From: Streptomyces tubercidicus
GTDB lineage: Bacteria > Actinomycetota > Actinomycetes > Streptomycetales > Streptomycetaceae
Assembly (NCBI RefSeq): GCF_027497495.1
Contig: NZ_CP114205.1
Span: 6,014,001 to 6,078,000 of the forward strand
Direction: 5' to 3'
Length of the DNA: 64,000 nt
The notes beneath the pieces were generated by a model. That model was not told the DNA's origin and made no database searches. It saw only the letters and a list, made by a program, of their open reading frames with translations. How positions within the stretch are numbered: the stretch's first letter is position 1; the number at the start of each line of letters is the position of its first letter. A program made the position numbers and the translations under genes. This document shows, one piece after another, positions 39,991 to 48,195 of this stretch.

Positions 39991-40467
39991 ATGAGTGATG
40001 CCACCGAGCGCCCCGCCGACCGCGGGGCCGAGCCCGATGCCGACGCCTGGGCGACCGCCTGCGGCGAGGACCTCGCGGCCGAGAAGGCCCGGCACCGCGC
40101 CGCCCACGGCCCGCAGCCGGGCAGCGCCGCCGAGGAGCTGCGCAAGCTCGCGGAGGCGGTGACCGACAAGCTCGCCGGTATCCAGCTGCCCGGCGCGCTC
40201 GGCGGGATCGCCGCACAGGGCGCCGTCAACCAGCTGTTCAAGCAGGCGAAGGCGGCCGTCGAGCCGGTCATCGAGCGCAACCCGGACATCTTCGACCACC
40301 TCGCCGCGGCCGGCTCCGAGCTGCTCGCCGCCTACCGCTCCGCCGTCGAGGGCAGCGAGCGCCGCTGGACCCGCGACGATCTCGACGACCGCCCCGGCGC
40401 CCGCCGCGAGTCCGATCCGCGCGACGACGACGGCCCCACCGGCACCGAACGGATCGACCTCGACTGA
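39991..40467 (+). CDS. SCO2127-like protein (DUF5304 type)
   Basis: A 158-residue protein with an Ala/Glu-rich N-terminus, an amphipathic middle (LRKLAEAVTDKLAGIQLPGALGGIAAQGAVNQLFKQAKAAVEPVIERNPDIFDHLAAAGSEL in separate helices) and an Arg/Asp-rich tail. It lies directly before the ROK glucokinase, as SCO2127 does before glkA in S. coelicolor. That protein has been reported to affect glucose use and relief of carbon catabolite repression; this link is by position and general pattern, from memory. ATG with ACGGAG at about 8 nt. No membrane segment. Confidence 0.75.
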   Translation: MSDATERPADRGAEPDADAWATACGEDLAAEKARHRAAHGPQPGSAAEELRKLAEAVTDKLAGIQLPGALGGIAAQGAVNQLFKQAKAAVEPVIERNPDIFDHLAAAGSELLAAYRSAVEGSERRWTRDDLDDRPGARRESDPRDDDGPTGTERIDLD

Positions 40468-40589
40468 CGCAGCAGGGTCTCAGGTGTACGGGGGGTGTCC
40501 CCGCCCCCGCCTCCTGAAGAACAGGGGCGGCACCCCCGCCTCCGGTACGGTGGGTCCCGGCGGGGTTCGAGCGAAAAACTGAGGGACAC

Positions 40590-41531
40590 ATGGGACTCAC
40601 CATCGGCGTCGACATCGGCGGCACGAAGATCGCGGCCGGCGTGGTCGACGAAGAGGGCTCGATCCTTGAGACATGCAAGGTGCCGACCCCGCATGCCACC
40701 GATGCGCTGACCGAGGCCATCGCGGAGGCGGTGCGCACCGTGGGGGCGGGCCATCAGATCGAGGCCGTCGGCATCGGCGCCGCCGGTTATGTCGACGAGA
40801 AGCGGGCCACGGTCCTGTTCGCCCCGAACATCGACTGGCGCCATGAGCCGCTCAAGGACAAGGTCGAACAGCGCGTCGGCCTCCCCGTGGTGGTCGAGAA
40901 CGACGCCAACGCCGCGGCCTGGGGCGAGTACAAGTTCGGCGCCGGCCAGGGCCACAGCGACGTCATCTGCATCACCCTCGGCACCGGCCTCGGCGGCGGC
41001 ATCATCATCGGCAACAAGCTCCGCCGCGGCCGCTTCGGCGTCGCCGCCGAATTCGGGCACATCCGGGTCGTCCCCGACGGTCTGCTGTGCGGCTGCGGCA
41101 ACCAGGGCTGCTGGGAGCAGTACGCCTCCGGCCGCGCCCTGCTGCGCTACGCCCGCCAGCGCGCCTTCGCCACCCCCGAGAACGCCCAGATCCTGCTGGC
41201 GCTCGGCGACGGCACCTCCGAGGGCATCCAGGGCCGGCATGTGAGCGAGGCGGCCCGCCAGGGCGACCCGGTCGCCATCGACTCGTTCCGCGAGCTGGCC
41301 CGCTGGGCCGGTGCCGGGCTCGCCGACCTCGCCTCGCTCTTCGACCCGTCCGCCTTCATCGTCGGCGGCGGCGTCTCCGACGAGGGCGAACTGGTCCTGG
41401 GACCGATCCGCAAGTCCTTCCGCCGCTGGCTGGTCGGCAACCAGTGGCGGCCGCACGCCCAGGTGCTCGCCGCCCAGCTCGGCGGCAAGGCCGGTCTGGT
41501 CGGCGCGGCCGACCTGGCACGCCAGGGCTGA
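40590..41531 (+). CDS. glk: ROK-family glucokinase
   Basis: A 313-residue cytoplasmic glucokinase, the main entry of glucose into glycolysis and the mediator of carbon catabolite repression in Streptomyces (GlkA). It has the phosphate-1 motif TIGVDIGGTKIAAGVVDEEG, catalytic NDANAAAWGEY, ITLGTGLGGGIIIGNKL, the sugar-binding EFGHIRV and the ROK zinc cluster CGCGNQGCWEQYASG. ATG with GAGGG upstream; a TACGGT box lies about 45 bases ahead. Full length. Confidence 0.97.
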   Translation: MGLTIGVDIGGTKIAAGVVDEEGSILETCKVPTPHATDALTEAIAEAVRTVGAGHQIEAVGIGAAGYVDEKRATVLFAPNIDWRHEPLKDKVEQRVGLPVVVENDANAAAWGEYKFGAGQGHSDVICITLGTGLGGGIIIGNKLRRGRFGVAAEFGHIRVVPDGLLCGCGNQGCWEQYASGRALLRYARQRAFATPENAQILLALGDGTSEGIQGRHVSEAARQGDPVAIDSFRELARWAGAGLADLASLFDPSAFIVGGGVSDEGELVLGPIRKSFRRWLVGNQWRPHAQVLAAQLGGKAGLVGAADLARQG

Positions 41532-41653
41532 CGCCCCCCGGGCCGTTCCGCGCCCGCTCCTTCGTACGGCACCGTCCGTCGCGCCCTGTGGGGGTGCGGC
41601 GGACGGTGTTCTATCTTGGCCGCGTGACCCTCCCGGTGAGAGGACCTGCCGCC

Positions 41654-42430
41654 GTGATCTCGCTCCCCGCCTCCGCCACCGAGCCCGGCCCCGCCCCCGG
41701 GGAAACAGGACACGGCGGTGCGGCCGTGATCCGGGTGCTCAGCTACAACATCCGCTCGCTGCGCGACGACCGGGCGGCGCTGGCCCGGGTGATCCGCGCC
41801 TGCGCGCCCGATCTCGTACTGATCCAGGAGGCGCCGCGGTTCTTCCGCTGGCGCAAGGCCGCCGAGAAGCTGGCCCGCTCGGCCGGGCTGGTGTACGTCA
41901 CCGGCGGCGGGACGACCGCGGGCCCGATGATCCTGTCCACCCTGCGCGCCCATGTGGAGCGTACGGAGGAGGTGCTGCTGCCCCGCACCCCCGGACTGCA
42001 CCAGCGCGGTCTCGCCCTCGCCGTGGTCCGGATCGGCGGGGCCCGGCTCGGGGTGCTCAGCTGCCATCTCAGCCTCGCCGACCGGGAGCGCCACCAGCAG
42101 GCCGGGCTGCTGCTGGAGCGGCTGGCCGCGCTGGACGTGCCGTACGCCGTCGCCGGGGGCGATCTCAACGACCGTCCGGACGGCCGCACCTTCCGGCGGC
42201 TGGCGGGCGCGCTCACGGATGCCTGGGCGGCCAAGCCGTGGGGCGGGGAGTTCACCTCCACCCCGCACGACCCGCATCAGCGGATCGACGCGATCTTCAC
42301 CACGGCGGGGGTGGAGGTGCTGGGCTGCGGAGTGCCGCACGGGCTGGCGGGGGTGCGGGAGGCCGACCTCCGGGCCGCGACGGATCATCTGCCGGTGCTG
42401 GCCGCCCTGCGGGTGCCGGCCACGAGCTGA
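41654..42430 (+). CDS. Endonuclease/exonuclease/phosphatase family protein
   Basis: About 258 residues of the EEP fold: IRVLSYNIRSLRDD (metal Asn), DLVLIQEAPRF (metal Glu), LSCHLSLADRERHQQ, AVAGGDLNDRPDGRTF (catalytic Asp and Asn), RIDAIFTTAGVEV, and ATDHLPVLA (catalytic His). Metal-dependent phosphodiester or phosphomonoester hydrolysis is expected; the substrate is open. The GTG at 41654 has GAGAGGA about 9 nt upstream; a GTG at 41624 is preceded at 6 nt by TATCTT and could be a leaderless start adding ten residues, and a GTG at 41726 starts the conserved core. Its stop is one base from the convergent membrane-protein gene. Confidence 0.85.
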   Translation: MISLPASATEPGPAPGETGHGGAAVIRVLSYNIRSLRDDRAALARVIRACAPDLVLIQEAPRFFRWRKAAEKLARSAGLVYVTGGGTTAGPMILSTLRAHVERTEEVLLPRTPGLHQRGLALAVVRIGGARLGVLSCHLSLADRERHQQAGLLLERLAALDVPYAVAGGDLNDRPDGRTFRRLAGALTDAWAAKPWGGEFTSTPHDPHQRIDAIFTTAGVEVLGCGVPHGLAGVREADLRAATDHLPVLAALRVPATS

Positions 42431-42431
42431 C

Positions 42432-43031
42432 TCACACCACCGCGCCGCTGCCCGGCAGGTCGTTGTCGTCCTCGTCGTCGTCCTTCATCCGGGCCACCAG
42501 GGTGGCGAAGCCGCCGAGGAAGCCGCCGATGCCCAGGACCGTGATCCACCACGTCACGGGCTGCTGGAGAAGCACCATGGTGACCAGCAGCAGCGGGCCG
42601 CCGATCACCGCGAGCCAGGCGAACTTGGTGGTGACATCGGCCTGCGGCAGCGGGGGCGGCTCGGGCGGGGTGAAGTGGCCCTCGTCGGTCTCGTCGAGGT
42701 CGTCGTCGGACGCTTCGGCCGGACTCCAGCTGCGGGGGCCGGCACCGACACCCGGCGCGAAGACCACGAAGCTGCCCGGACGGGCGGCGTCGCCTGGGCC
42801 GTCGCCCGCTCCCGTGCCGTCCTTCTCCGCCGTTTCGGTTTCGGACGGGGCGGCCGCCTCGGGCTTCGCCGGCTTCCCGGCCGTGCCGTCCTTCCCGGCC
42901 GCGCCGTCTCCGTCCCCGTCACCGTCGTCCACGGGGAACGACGGAGACTCGCCGTAGCCCGCCACGATCTCGGCCCAGGCGGCCTCTTCGTCCAGCGGGT
43001 CCCGGGGGTCGCGGGGGCTACGCTCCGCCAC
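42432..43031 (-). CDS. Acidic membrane protein of unknown function
   Basis: A 199-residue protein with a long acidic, low-complexity N-terminal region (Asp/Gly and Ala/Pro/Glu-rich), two C-terminal membrane helices (FAWLAVIGGPLLLVTMVLLQ and VTWWITVLGIGGFLGGFATLVA) and an acidic end. GTG start with AGGAGGGG about 10 nt upstream; it overlaps the end of the upstream alpha/beta hydrolase gene by 14 bases, so they form an operon. No enzymatic motif is seen. I would call it a conserved-type actinobacterial membrane protein without an assigned role. Confidence 0.75.
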   Translation of the reverse strand: MAERSPRDPRDPLDEEAAWAEIVAGYGESPSFPVDDGDGDGDGAAGKDGTAGKPAKPEAAAPSETETAEKDGTGAGDGPGDAARPGSFVVFAPGVGAGPRSWSPAEASDDDLDETDEGHFTPPEPPPLPQADVTTKFAWLAVIGGPLLLVTMVLLQQPVTWWITVLGIGGFLGGFATLVARMKDDDEDDNDLPGSGAVV

Positions 43032-43815
43032 GGGCCGCCGTCCCCTCCTGCGCCGGGTCCGCCGCCGCCTCCGGCGCGAGCCGGGAGATGAAGGCGAAGG
43101 TGTCCCGGAAGATCCGCTCCGCGTCGTGGTCCAGCGTCGCGACGTGGTAGCTGTTCTCCAGCAGCGTCTGCCGCAGGTCCGTGGAGGAGACCCGGGCCAG
43201 GATCCGTTCGGAGTCCGCCGCCGGTACGACATGGTCCTGCGGGCTGGTCATCACCAGCAACGGCTGGGTGACGCCCGGGAGTTCGGAGTCCACCTGCTGG
43301 AAGAACCGGCGCAGCGAATGCGCGGCGTGCAGCGGCACCCGGTCGTAGCCGACCTCCTCGGCACCGGGCTTGGCGATATCGCTGACCACGCCCTTGGTGG
43401 TCCGGACGAGATACCGCAGCACCGGAAGCAGCGGCGCCGCCGCGTCATGGACCTTGTTGCCCGGGTTGACCACCGCCACCCCGCTGATCGCGTCGCCGTG
43501 CTTGGCGGCCAGCCGCAGCGCCAGCGCACCGCCCATCGACAGTCCGCAGACGAAGACCTTGCCGCAGCGCTCGGTCAGCGCGCGCAGTTCGCGGTCGACC
43601 TCGGCGTACCAGTCCTGCCAGGCGGTGATCTGCATGTCCTGCCAGCGGGTGCCGTGACCGGGCAGCAGCGGCAGGCTGACCGTGAGCCCCTGGTCGGCCA
43701 GGAATTCGGCCCAGGGGCGAACCGACTGGGGGGAGCCGGTGAAGCCGTGGCACACGAGGACGCCGACCTCTCCGCCGTCACGGCGGAACGGCTCGGCTCC
43801 GGGAAGGAGCGGCAC
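43018..43815 (-). CDS. Alpha/beta hydrolase (esterase / monoacylglycerol lipase type)
   Basis: A 265-residue hydrolase. It has VGVLVCHGFTGSPQSVRPWAEFLA (oxyanion His-Gly), LPGHGTRWQDM, the nucleophile elbow VCGLSMGGALALRLA, an acid in TSPQDHVVP, and the His in NSYHVATLDHD. It resembles carboxylesterase/monoacylglycerol lipases such as Est30 of Geobacillus. The GTG at 43815 is chosen because GGAG lies about 8 nt upstream and the family starts PLLPGAEPF; the frame continues upstream to 43902. It diverges from plsC, and both fit lipid metabolism. Confidence 0.87.
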   Translation of the reverse strand: MPLLPGAEPFRRDGGEVGVLVCHGFTGSPQSVRPWAEFLADQGLTVSLPLLPGHGTRWQDMQITAWQDWYAEVDRELRALTERCGKVFVCGLSMGGALALRLAAKHGDAISGVAVVNPGNKVHDAAAPLLPVLRYLVRTTKGVVSDIAKPGAEEVGYDRVPLHAAHSLRRFFQQVDSELPGVTQPLLVMTSPQDHVVPAADSERILARVSSTDLRQTLLENSYHVATLDHDAERIFRDTFAFISRLAPEAAADPAQEGTAARGGA

Positions 43816-43962
43816 CGGGGGACTCCGATCGATGAGGGGACCTGGCGAGTTACCCCAGCGTACGCAAAGTGACGGCAAGCGGATAGGTCCGACGGCGGCC
43901 ACGGCGCGAGTGCGGCACCGGGGCAGGTTAAGGTCTTTGCGTCACACACAGGAGGCAGTCGG

Positions 43963-44709
43963 TTGATCTACGGCGCAATGAAGTTTTCCCTCGGCGGGTC
44001 GCTGAAGCTTGCCTTCAGGCCCTGGGTGGAAGGCATCGAGAACATTCCCGCCGAGGGTCCGGCGATCCTCGCGAGCAACCATCTGTCCTTCTCGGACTCC
44101 TTCTTCCTGCCCGCGGTGCTCGACCGCAAGGTCACCTTCATCGCCAAGTCCGAGTACTTCACCTCGCCGGGCGTGAAGGGCAAGCTGACCGCCGCGTTCT
44201 TCAAGGGCGTGGGCCAGCTGCCGGTCGACCGCTCGGGCGGCCGGGGCGCGGGCGAGGCGGCCATCAAGAGCGGCATCGAGGTGCTGGAGCGCGGCGAGCT
44301 GTTCGGCATCTACCCGGAGGGCACCCGCTCCCCGGACGGCCGGCTCTACCGCGGCAAGCCGGGCGGACTGGCGCGGGTGGCGCTGGCCACCGGGGCGCCG
44401 GTCATCCCCGTGGCGATGATCGACACCGAGAAGGTGCAGCCGCCGGGCAAGATCGTGCCGAAGATGATCCGGCCGGGCATCCGTATCGGCAAGCCGCTGG
44501 ACTTCACCCGCTATCAGGGCATGGAGGGCGACCGCTTCATCCTGCGGTCGGTCACCGACGAGGTCATGTACGAGATCATGAAGCTGTCCGGCCAGGAGTA
44601 CGTCGACATCTACGCGACCGCGGCCAAGCGGCAGATCGCCGAGGCGGCGAAGGCCGAGGCGAAGCAGCAGGCCGAGGCGGAGCAGGCCAGGAAGGCAGCC
44701 GCCGAATAG
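43963..44709 (+). CDS. plsC: 1-acyl-sn-glycerol-3-phosphate acyltransferase
   Basis: A 248-residue membrane-bound acyltransferase making phosphatidic acid from lysophosphatidate and acyl donor. The catalytic motif is SNHLSFSD (H-x4-D) near residue 38-44, and the phosphate-binding motif is YPEGTRSPDG. A third block is GAPVIPVAMIDTEKVQPPG. The C-terminus is an Ala/Lys/Glu helix. It starts with TTG (43963), which has GGAGG 7 nt upstream; the ATG five codons later is too far from it. It immediately precedes the MacS-type kinase. Confidence 0.93.
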   Translation: MIYGAMKFSLGGSLKLAFRPWVEGIENIPAEGPAILASNHLSFSDSFFLPAVLDRKVTFIAKSEYFTSPGVKGKLTAAFFKGVGQLPVDRSGGRGAGEAAIKSGIEVLERGELFGIYPEGTRSPDGRLYRGKPGGLARVALATGAPVIPVAMIDTEKVQPPGKIVPKMIRPGIRIGKPLDFTRYQGMEGDRFILRSVTDEVMYEIMKLSGQEYVDIYATAAKRQIAEAAKAEAKQQAEAEQARKAAAE

Positions 44710-44764
44710 GCGGGCAGGGCCGAGGCCGGACGCGGGGGCGCCCGGCGAGGGGGGAAGGCCGGCA

Positions 44765-46099
44765 ATGACGGAAGAGGAGATACCGACCGTGCGCGGCGGT
44801 CAGGCCGCCAAGGGCAGGAGCAGGCCGCCGAAGGCGCTGCGGATGTCCGTCGAGCTGCCGCTGTGGCGCGCGCTCACCGGCTACCGGATCCTGACCCTCG
44901 TCTACACCCTCGGCCTGGTCGCGCTCTCGTACCGCAAGTACGAGCATCCGCCGGCCGCCGCCGCCTACATGGGCGCGCTCACCCTCTGGATGGCGCTGAC
45001 CTGGCGCCGGACGACCTCCGCCGAGCGCTGTACCCGGCACTTCCTGCTCGGCGACCTCGGCTTCGCGGTCGGCGGCATCCTGCTCACACCGCTGGTCGAC
45101 ACGCACGCCCGGATCATGGACGGTGCGCCGACGCTGCCCTCCATCTGGACGGCGGGCGCCGTGCTGGGCTTCGCGATCAAGGGCGGCTGGCGCTGGGCCG
45201 CGGTGGCCTCCAGCGCGGTGGCGGTGGCCAATCTCGTCGAGCGCCAGGAGCTGGCCCGCGACACCGTCCACAACGTGGTGCTGGTGTGGGTGGCCAGCGT
45301 GGCCATCGGCTATGTCGTCGAGGTGGCCCGCGCCAGTGAGCGCACCCTGGCCCGCGCGCTCCAGATAGAGGCCGCCACCCGGGAGCGGGAGCGGCTGGCC
45401 CGCGACATCCACGACAGTGTGCTCCAGGTGCTGGCGATGGTGCAGCGGCGCGGCGCCGCGATCGGCGGCGAGGCGGGCGAACTGGGCCGGATGGCCGGGG
45501 AGCAGGAGGTCGCGCTGCGGGCCCTGGTCGCCGGGGGGCTGGTGTCGCCGCCGCGCGGGCAGCGGCCGGACGGCGCGGCCGCCGTGGTGCCGCATCCGGC
45601 CGGCGAGCCCGAGCCGGACGAGGTGGTGGCCTCCGCCCTGTCCGCACCGGCACCGGAACCGGACGGCGACGGGCCGTGCGACGTACGGGCGTTGCTCGCG
45701 CCGTTCGCGGGCGCCGGGGTGACGTTCTCCGAGCCCGGTGCCCCGGTCACGCTGCCTGCTGCCGCGGCGGCCGAGCTCGCGGCCGCTGTCAGTGCCGCGT
45801 TGGACAATGTGCGGGTCCATGCGGGGGCGGCGGCCCGTGCGTGGATCCTGGTGGAGGACGAACCGCAGGCGGTGATCGTGACGGTCCGCGACGACGGCCC
45901 CGGCATTCCCGAGGGCCGGCTGGCGGACGCCGAGCGCGAGGGCCGGATGGGGGTGGCCCTGTCGATCCGCGGCCGGCTGCGGGATCTGGGCGGCACCGCG
46001 GAGTGGGTCTCGGTCCCCGGCCAGGGCACGGAAGTGGAGCTGACGGTCCCCAAGGGCACGGCGCCCGAGGGCGGAAGACGGGGGAAGGCGAGAGCGTGA
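44765..46099 (+). CDS. macS: Sensor histidine kinase, MacS-like
   Basis: A 444-residue NarX/DegS-type kinase. Four to five N-terminal membrane helices (about residues 38-200; DUF5931-like sensor) are followed by the HisKA_3 dimerisation helix with phospho-acceptor RERLARDIHDSVLQVLAMVQRR. After a long Ala/Pro/Glu linker the HATPase domain has ALDNVRVHAG (N box) and VTVRDDGPGIPEG (G box). Together with the adjacent regulator it matches the MacRS system of S. coelicolor (SCO2121/SCO2120), implicated in morphogenesis and actinorhodin control. ATG with GGGGAAGG upstream. The signal sensed is unknown. Confidence 0.87.
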   Translation: MTEEEIPTVRGGQAAKGRSRPPKALRMSVELPLWRALTGYRILTLVYTLGLVALSYRKYEHPPAAAAYMGALTLWMALTWRRTTSAERCTRHFLLGDLGFAVGGILLTPLVDTHARIMDGAPTLPSIWTAGAVLGFAIKGGWRWAAVASSAVAVANLVERQELARDTVHNVVLVWVASVAIGYVVEVARASERTLARALQIEAATRERERLARDIHDSVLQVLAMVQRRGAAIGGEAGELGRMAGEQEVALRALVAGGLVSPPRGQRPDGAAAVVPHPAGEPEPDEVVASALSAPAPEPDGDGPCDVRALLAPFAGAGVTFSEPGAPVTLPAAAAAELAAAVSAALDNVRVHAGAAARAWILVEDEPQAVIVTVRDDGPGIPEGRLADAEREGRMGVALSIRGRLRDLGGTAEWVSVPGQGTEVELTVPKGTAPEGGRRGKARA

Positions 46100-46148
46100 G
46101 CGAGCACAGCACGAGGCGGGGCGGGGCCGCGCGGGACGGGGCACCGGC

Positions 46149-46820
46149 ATGAGTGAGCAGACGGACCTGAAGGTCATGGTGGTCGACGACCACCCGATGT
46201 GGCGGGACGCGGTCGCGCGGGATCTGGCGGAGGCCGGGTTCGACGTGGTGGCGACGGCCGGTGACGGCCTCCAGGCGGTCCGCAGGGCGCAGGCCGCCTC
46301 GCCCGATGTGCTGGTCCTGGACCTCAATCTGCCGGGGCTGCCCGGCGTCCAGGTGTGCAAGGAACTGGTCGGCGCCAATCCGGCGCTGCGGGTGCTGGTG
46401 CTGTCCGCGAGCGGTGAGCACGCCGATGTCCTGGAAGCGGTCAAGTCCGGGGCGACCGGCTATCTGCTGAAGTCGGCCAGCACGGCGGAGCTGCTGGACG
46501 CGGTGCGGCGCACGGCCGCCGGAGACGCGGTCTTCACCCCGGGCCTGGCCGGTCTGGTGCTCGGCGAGTACCGCAGGCTGGCGACGGAACCGGCCCCGGC
46601 GGCGCCGGACGAGCCGGGCGCGCCGCAGCTGACGGACCGGGAGACCGAGGTGCTGCGGCTGGTCGCCAAGGGACTCTCGTACAAGCAGATCGCCGAACGG
46701 CTGGTCATCTCGCACCGCACGGTCCAGAACCACGTCCAGAACACTCTCGGCAAGCTCCAGTTGCACAACCGTGTGGAGCTGGTGCGGTACGCCATCGAGC
46801 GCGGTCTCGACGAGGGCTGA
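46149..46820 (+). CDS. macR: NarL/FixJ response regulator, MacR-like
   Basis: A 223-residue regulator. The receiver domain has KVMVVDDHPMWRDAV (acidic pair), DVLVLDLNLPGLPGVQVC (phospho-acceptor Asp), VLVLSAS and GYLLKSAS (conserved Lys). The LuxR-type helix-turn-helix at the end starts LTDRETEVLRLVAKGLSYKQIAERL and ends HRTVQNHVQNTLGKLQLHNR. It is the cognate partner of the kinase gene 49 bases upstream. The MacR homolog controls membrane and export genes through an inverted-repeat box; no clear box was found here. Confidence 0.9.
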   Translation: MSEQTDLKVMVVDDHPMWRDAVARDLAEAGFDVVATAGDGLQAVRRAQAASPDVLVLDLNLPGLPGVQVCKELVGANPALRVLVLSASGEHADVLEAVKSGATGYLLKSASTAELLDAVRRTAAGDAVFTPGLAGLVLGEYRRLATEPAPAAPDEPGAPQLTDRETEVLRLVAKGLSYKQIAERLVISHRTVQNHVQNTLGKLQLHNRVELVRYAIERGLDEG

Positions 46821-46899
46821 CCGGCGCGTTCACCGGCCGCACCGGCCGCGCCCCGGTGCGGTCCGCTCGTACGGGTGAACGCCTCGCCCCAACTCCCGG

Positions 46900-46956
46900 A
46901 TAAATCACCGACATCACCGTTTGCCCCATCCCGAAGTGACCCAGATCACCATTAGC
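46900..46956 (+). promoter_or_regulatory. ATCACC direct repeats upstream of pfkA
   Basis: Three ATCACC elements (46904-46909, 46913-46918 and 46945-46950) lie 70-120 bases before the phosphofructokinase start, in the only A/T-richer part of this 203-bp intergenic stretch. They may bind an activator or carbon regulator. No confident -10/-35 pair is seen. Confidence 0.35.
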
Positions 46957-47023
46957 GTGACCGGGGTCGGATCGAGAACGGCCGTGCCTGCGCGGCCACG
47001 GACGGGATGTAGGTGAAGCAGCG

Positions 47024-48052
47024 ATGCGGGTCGGAGTACTGACCGGCGGCGGCGACTGCCCGGGTCTGAACGCGGTGATCAGGGGCCTCGTCCGCAAGGG
47101 CGCCCAGGAGTACGGATATGAGTTCGTCGGCTTCCGGGACGGCTGGCGCGGGCCGATGGAAGGCGACGCGGTGCCGCTGGACATCCCGGCGGTGCGCGGC
47201 ATCCTGCCGCGCGGCGGCACCATCCTCGGCTCCTCGCGGACCAACCCCTTCAAGGAGAAGGACGGCGTCCGCCGGATCAAGGAGACGCTCGCCAAGCACG
47301 AGATCGAGGCGCTGATCGCGATCGGCGGCGAGGACACCCTCGGCGTCGCCGCCCGGCTCTCCGGCGAACACGCCGTCCCCTGCGTCGGCGTCCCCAAGAC
47401 CATCGACAACGACCTGTCGGCCACGGACTACACCTTCGGTTTCGACACCGCCGTCGGCGTCGCCACCGAGGCCATCGACCGGCTGCACACCACCGCCGAA
47501 TCCCATATGCGGGTCCTGGTCGTCGAGGTGATGGGCCGGCACGCCGGCTGGATCGCCCTGCACTCCGGGCTCGCCGGCGGGGCGAACGTCATCCTCATCC
47601 CGGAGCAGCGCTTCGACATCGAGCAGGTCTGCCGCTGGATCGAATCCCGCTTCACGGTCCGCTACGCCCCGATCGTGGTCGTCGCCGAGGGCGCCATGCC
47701 CAAGGACGGCCAGATGGTCCTCAAGGACGACTCCACCGACTCCTTCGGGCATGTCCGGCTGTCCGGCGTGGGGGAGTGGCTGGCCAAGGAGATCGAGTCG
47801 CGTACGGGCAAGGAGGCGCGCACCACGGTCCTCGGGCACACCCAGCGCGGCGGTACCCCCAGCGCCTTCGACCGCTGGCTGGCCACCCGCTTCGGGCTGC
47901 ACGCCATCGACGCGGTGCGCGACGGCGACTTCGGGAAGATGGTCGCGCTGCGCGGCACGGCCATCGTCCGGGTGCCGATCGCGGAGGCCACCGCGAAGCT
48001 GAAGACCGTCGATCCGGCGCTCTACGCCGAGGCCGGGGTGTTCTTCGGCTGA
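47024..48052 (+). CDS. pfkA: 6-phosphofructokinase
   Basis: A 342-residue group III-type phosphofructokinase of the actinobacterial kind, converting fructose 6-phosphate to fructose 1,6-bisphosphate. It has TGGGDCPGLNAVIRG, LIAIGGEDTLGVAARL, VGVPKTIDNDLSATDYTFGFDTA, VEVMGRHAGWIALHSGLA and GHTQRGGTPSAFDRWLATRFG. The donor-site residues are the Asp of GGEDT and the Lys of PKTIDND, as in pyrophosphate-dependent enzymes, whereas ATP enzymes of E. coli type carry Gly at both sites. Characterised Streptomyces enzymes are nonetheless reported to use ATP, so the donor is left open. ATG start at 47024 with only weak upstream complementarity. Confidence 0.93.
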   Translation: MRVGVLTGGGDCPGLNAVIRGLVRKGAQEYGYEFVGFRDGWRGPMEGDAVPLDIPAVRGILPRGGTILGSSRTNPFKEKDGVRRIKETLAKHEIEALIAIGGEDTLGVAARLSGEHAVPCVGVPKTIDNDLSATDYTFGFDTAVGVATEAIDRLHTTAESHMRVLVVEVMGRHAGWIALHSGLAGGANVILIPEQRFDIEQVCRWIESRFTVRYAPIVVVAEGAMPKDGQMVLKDDSTDSFGHVRLSGVGEWLAKEIESRTGKEARTTVLGHTQRGGTPSAFDRWLATRFGLHAIDAVRDGDFGKMVALRGTAIVRVPIAEATAKLKTVDPALYAEAGVFFG

Positions 48053-48195
48053 GCCCGGCCGCTCACCGCTCCCGCCGCCCCGCGTCCCGGGCGGCACCGC
48101 CGGGCGAGGGGCCGTATATTCGCCATACGCGACATATCCGGCCTCTCGCTCACCGGCGGGAGATTTCCAACCGGCGGAAGGACCCGGGAGAGCTC

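Noticed and set aside
40468..40589. Terminator before glk
   Set aside because: The G/C-rich stretch can form several weak imperfect hairpins, but no single convincing stem-loop was found.
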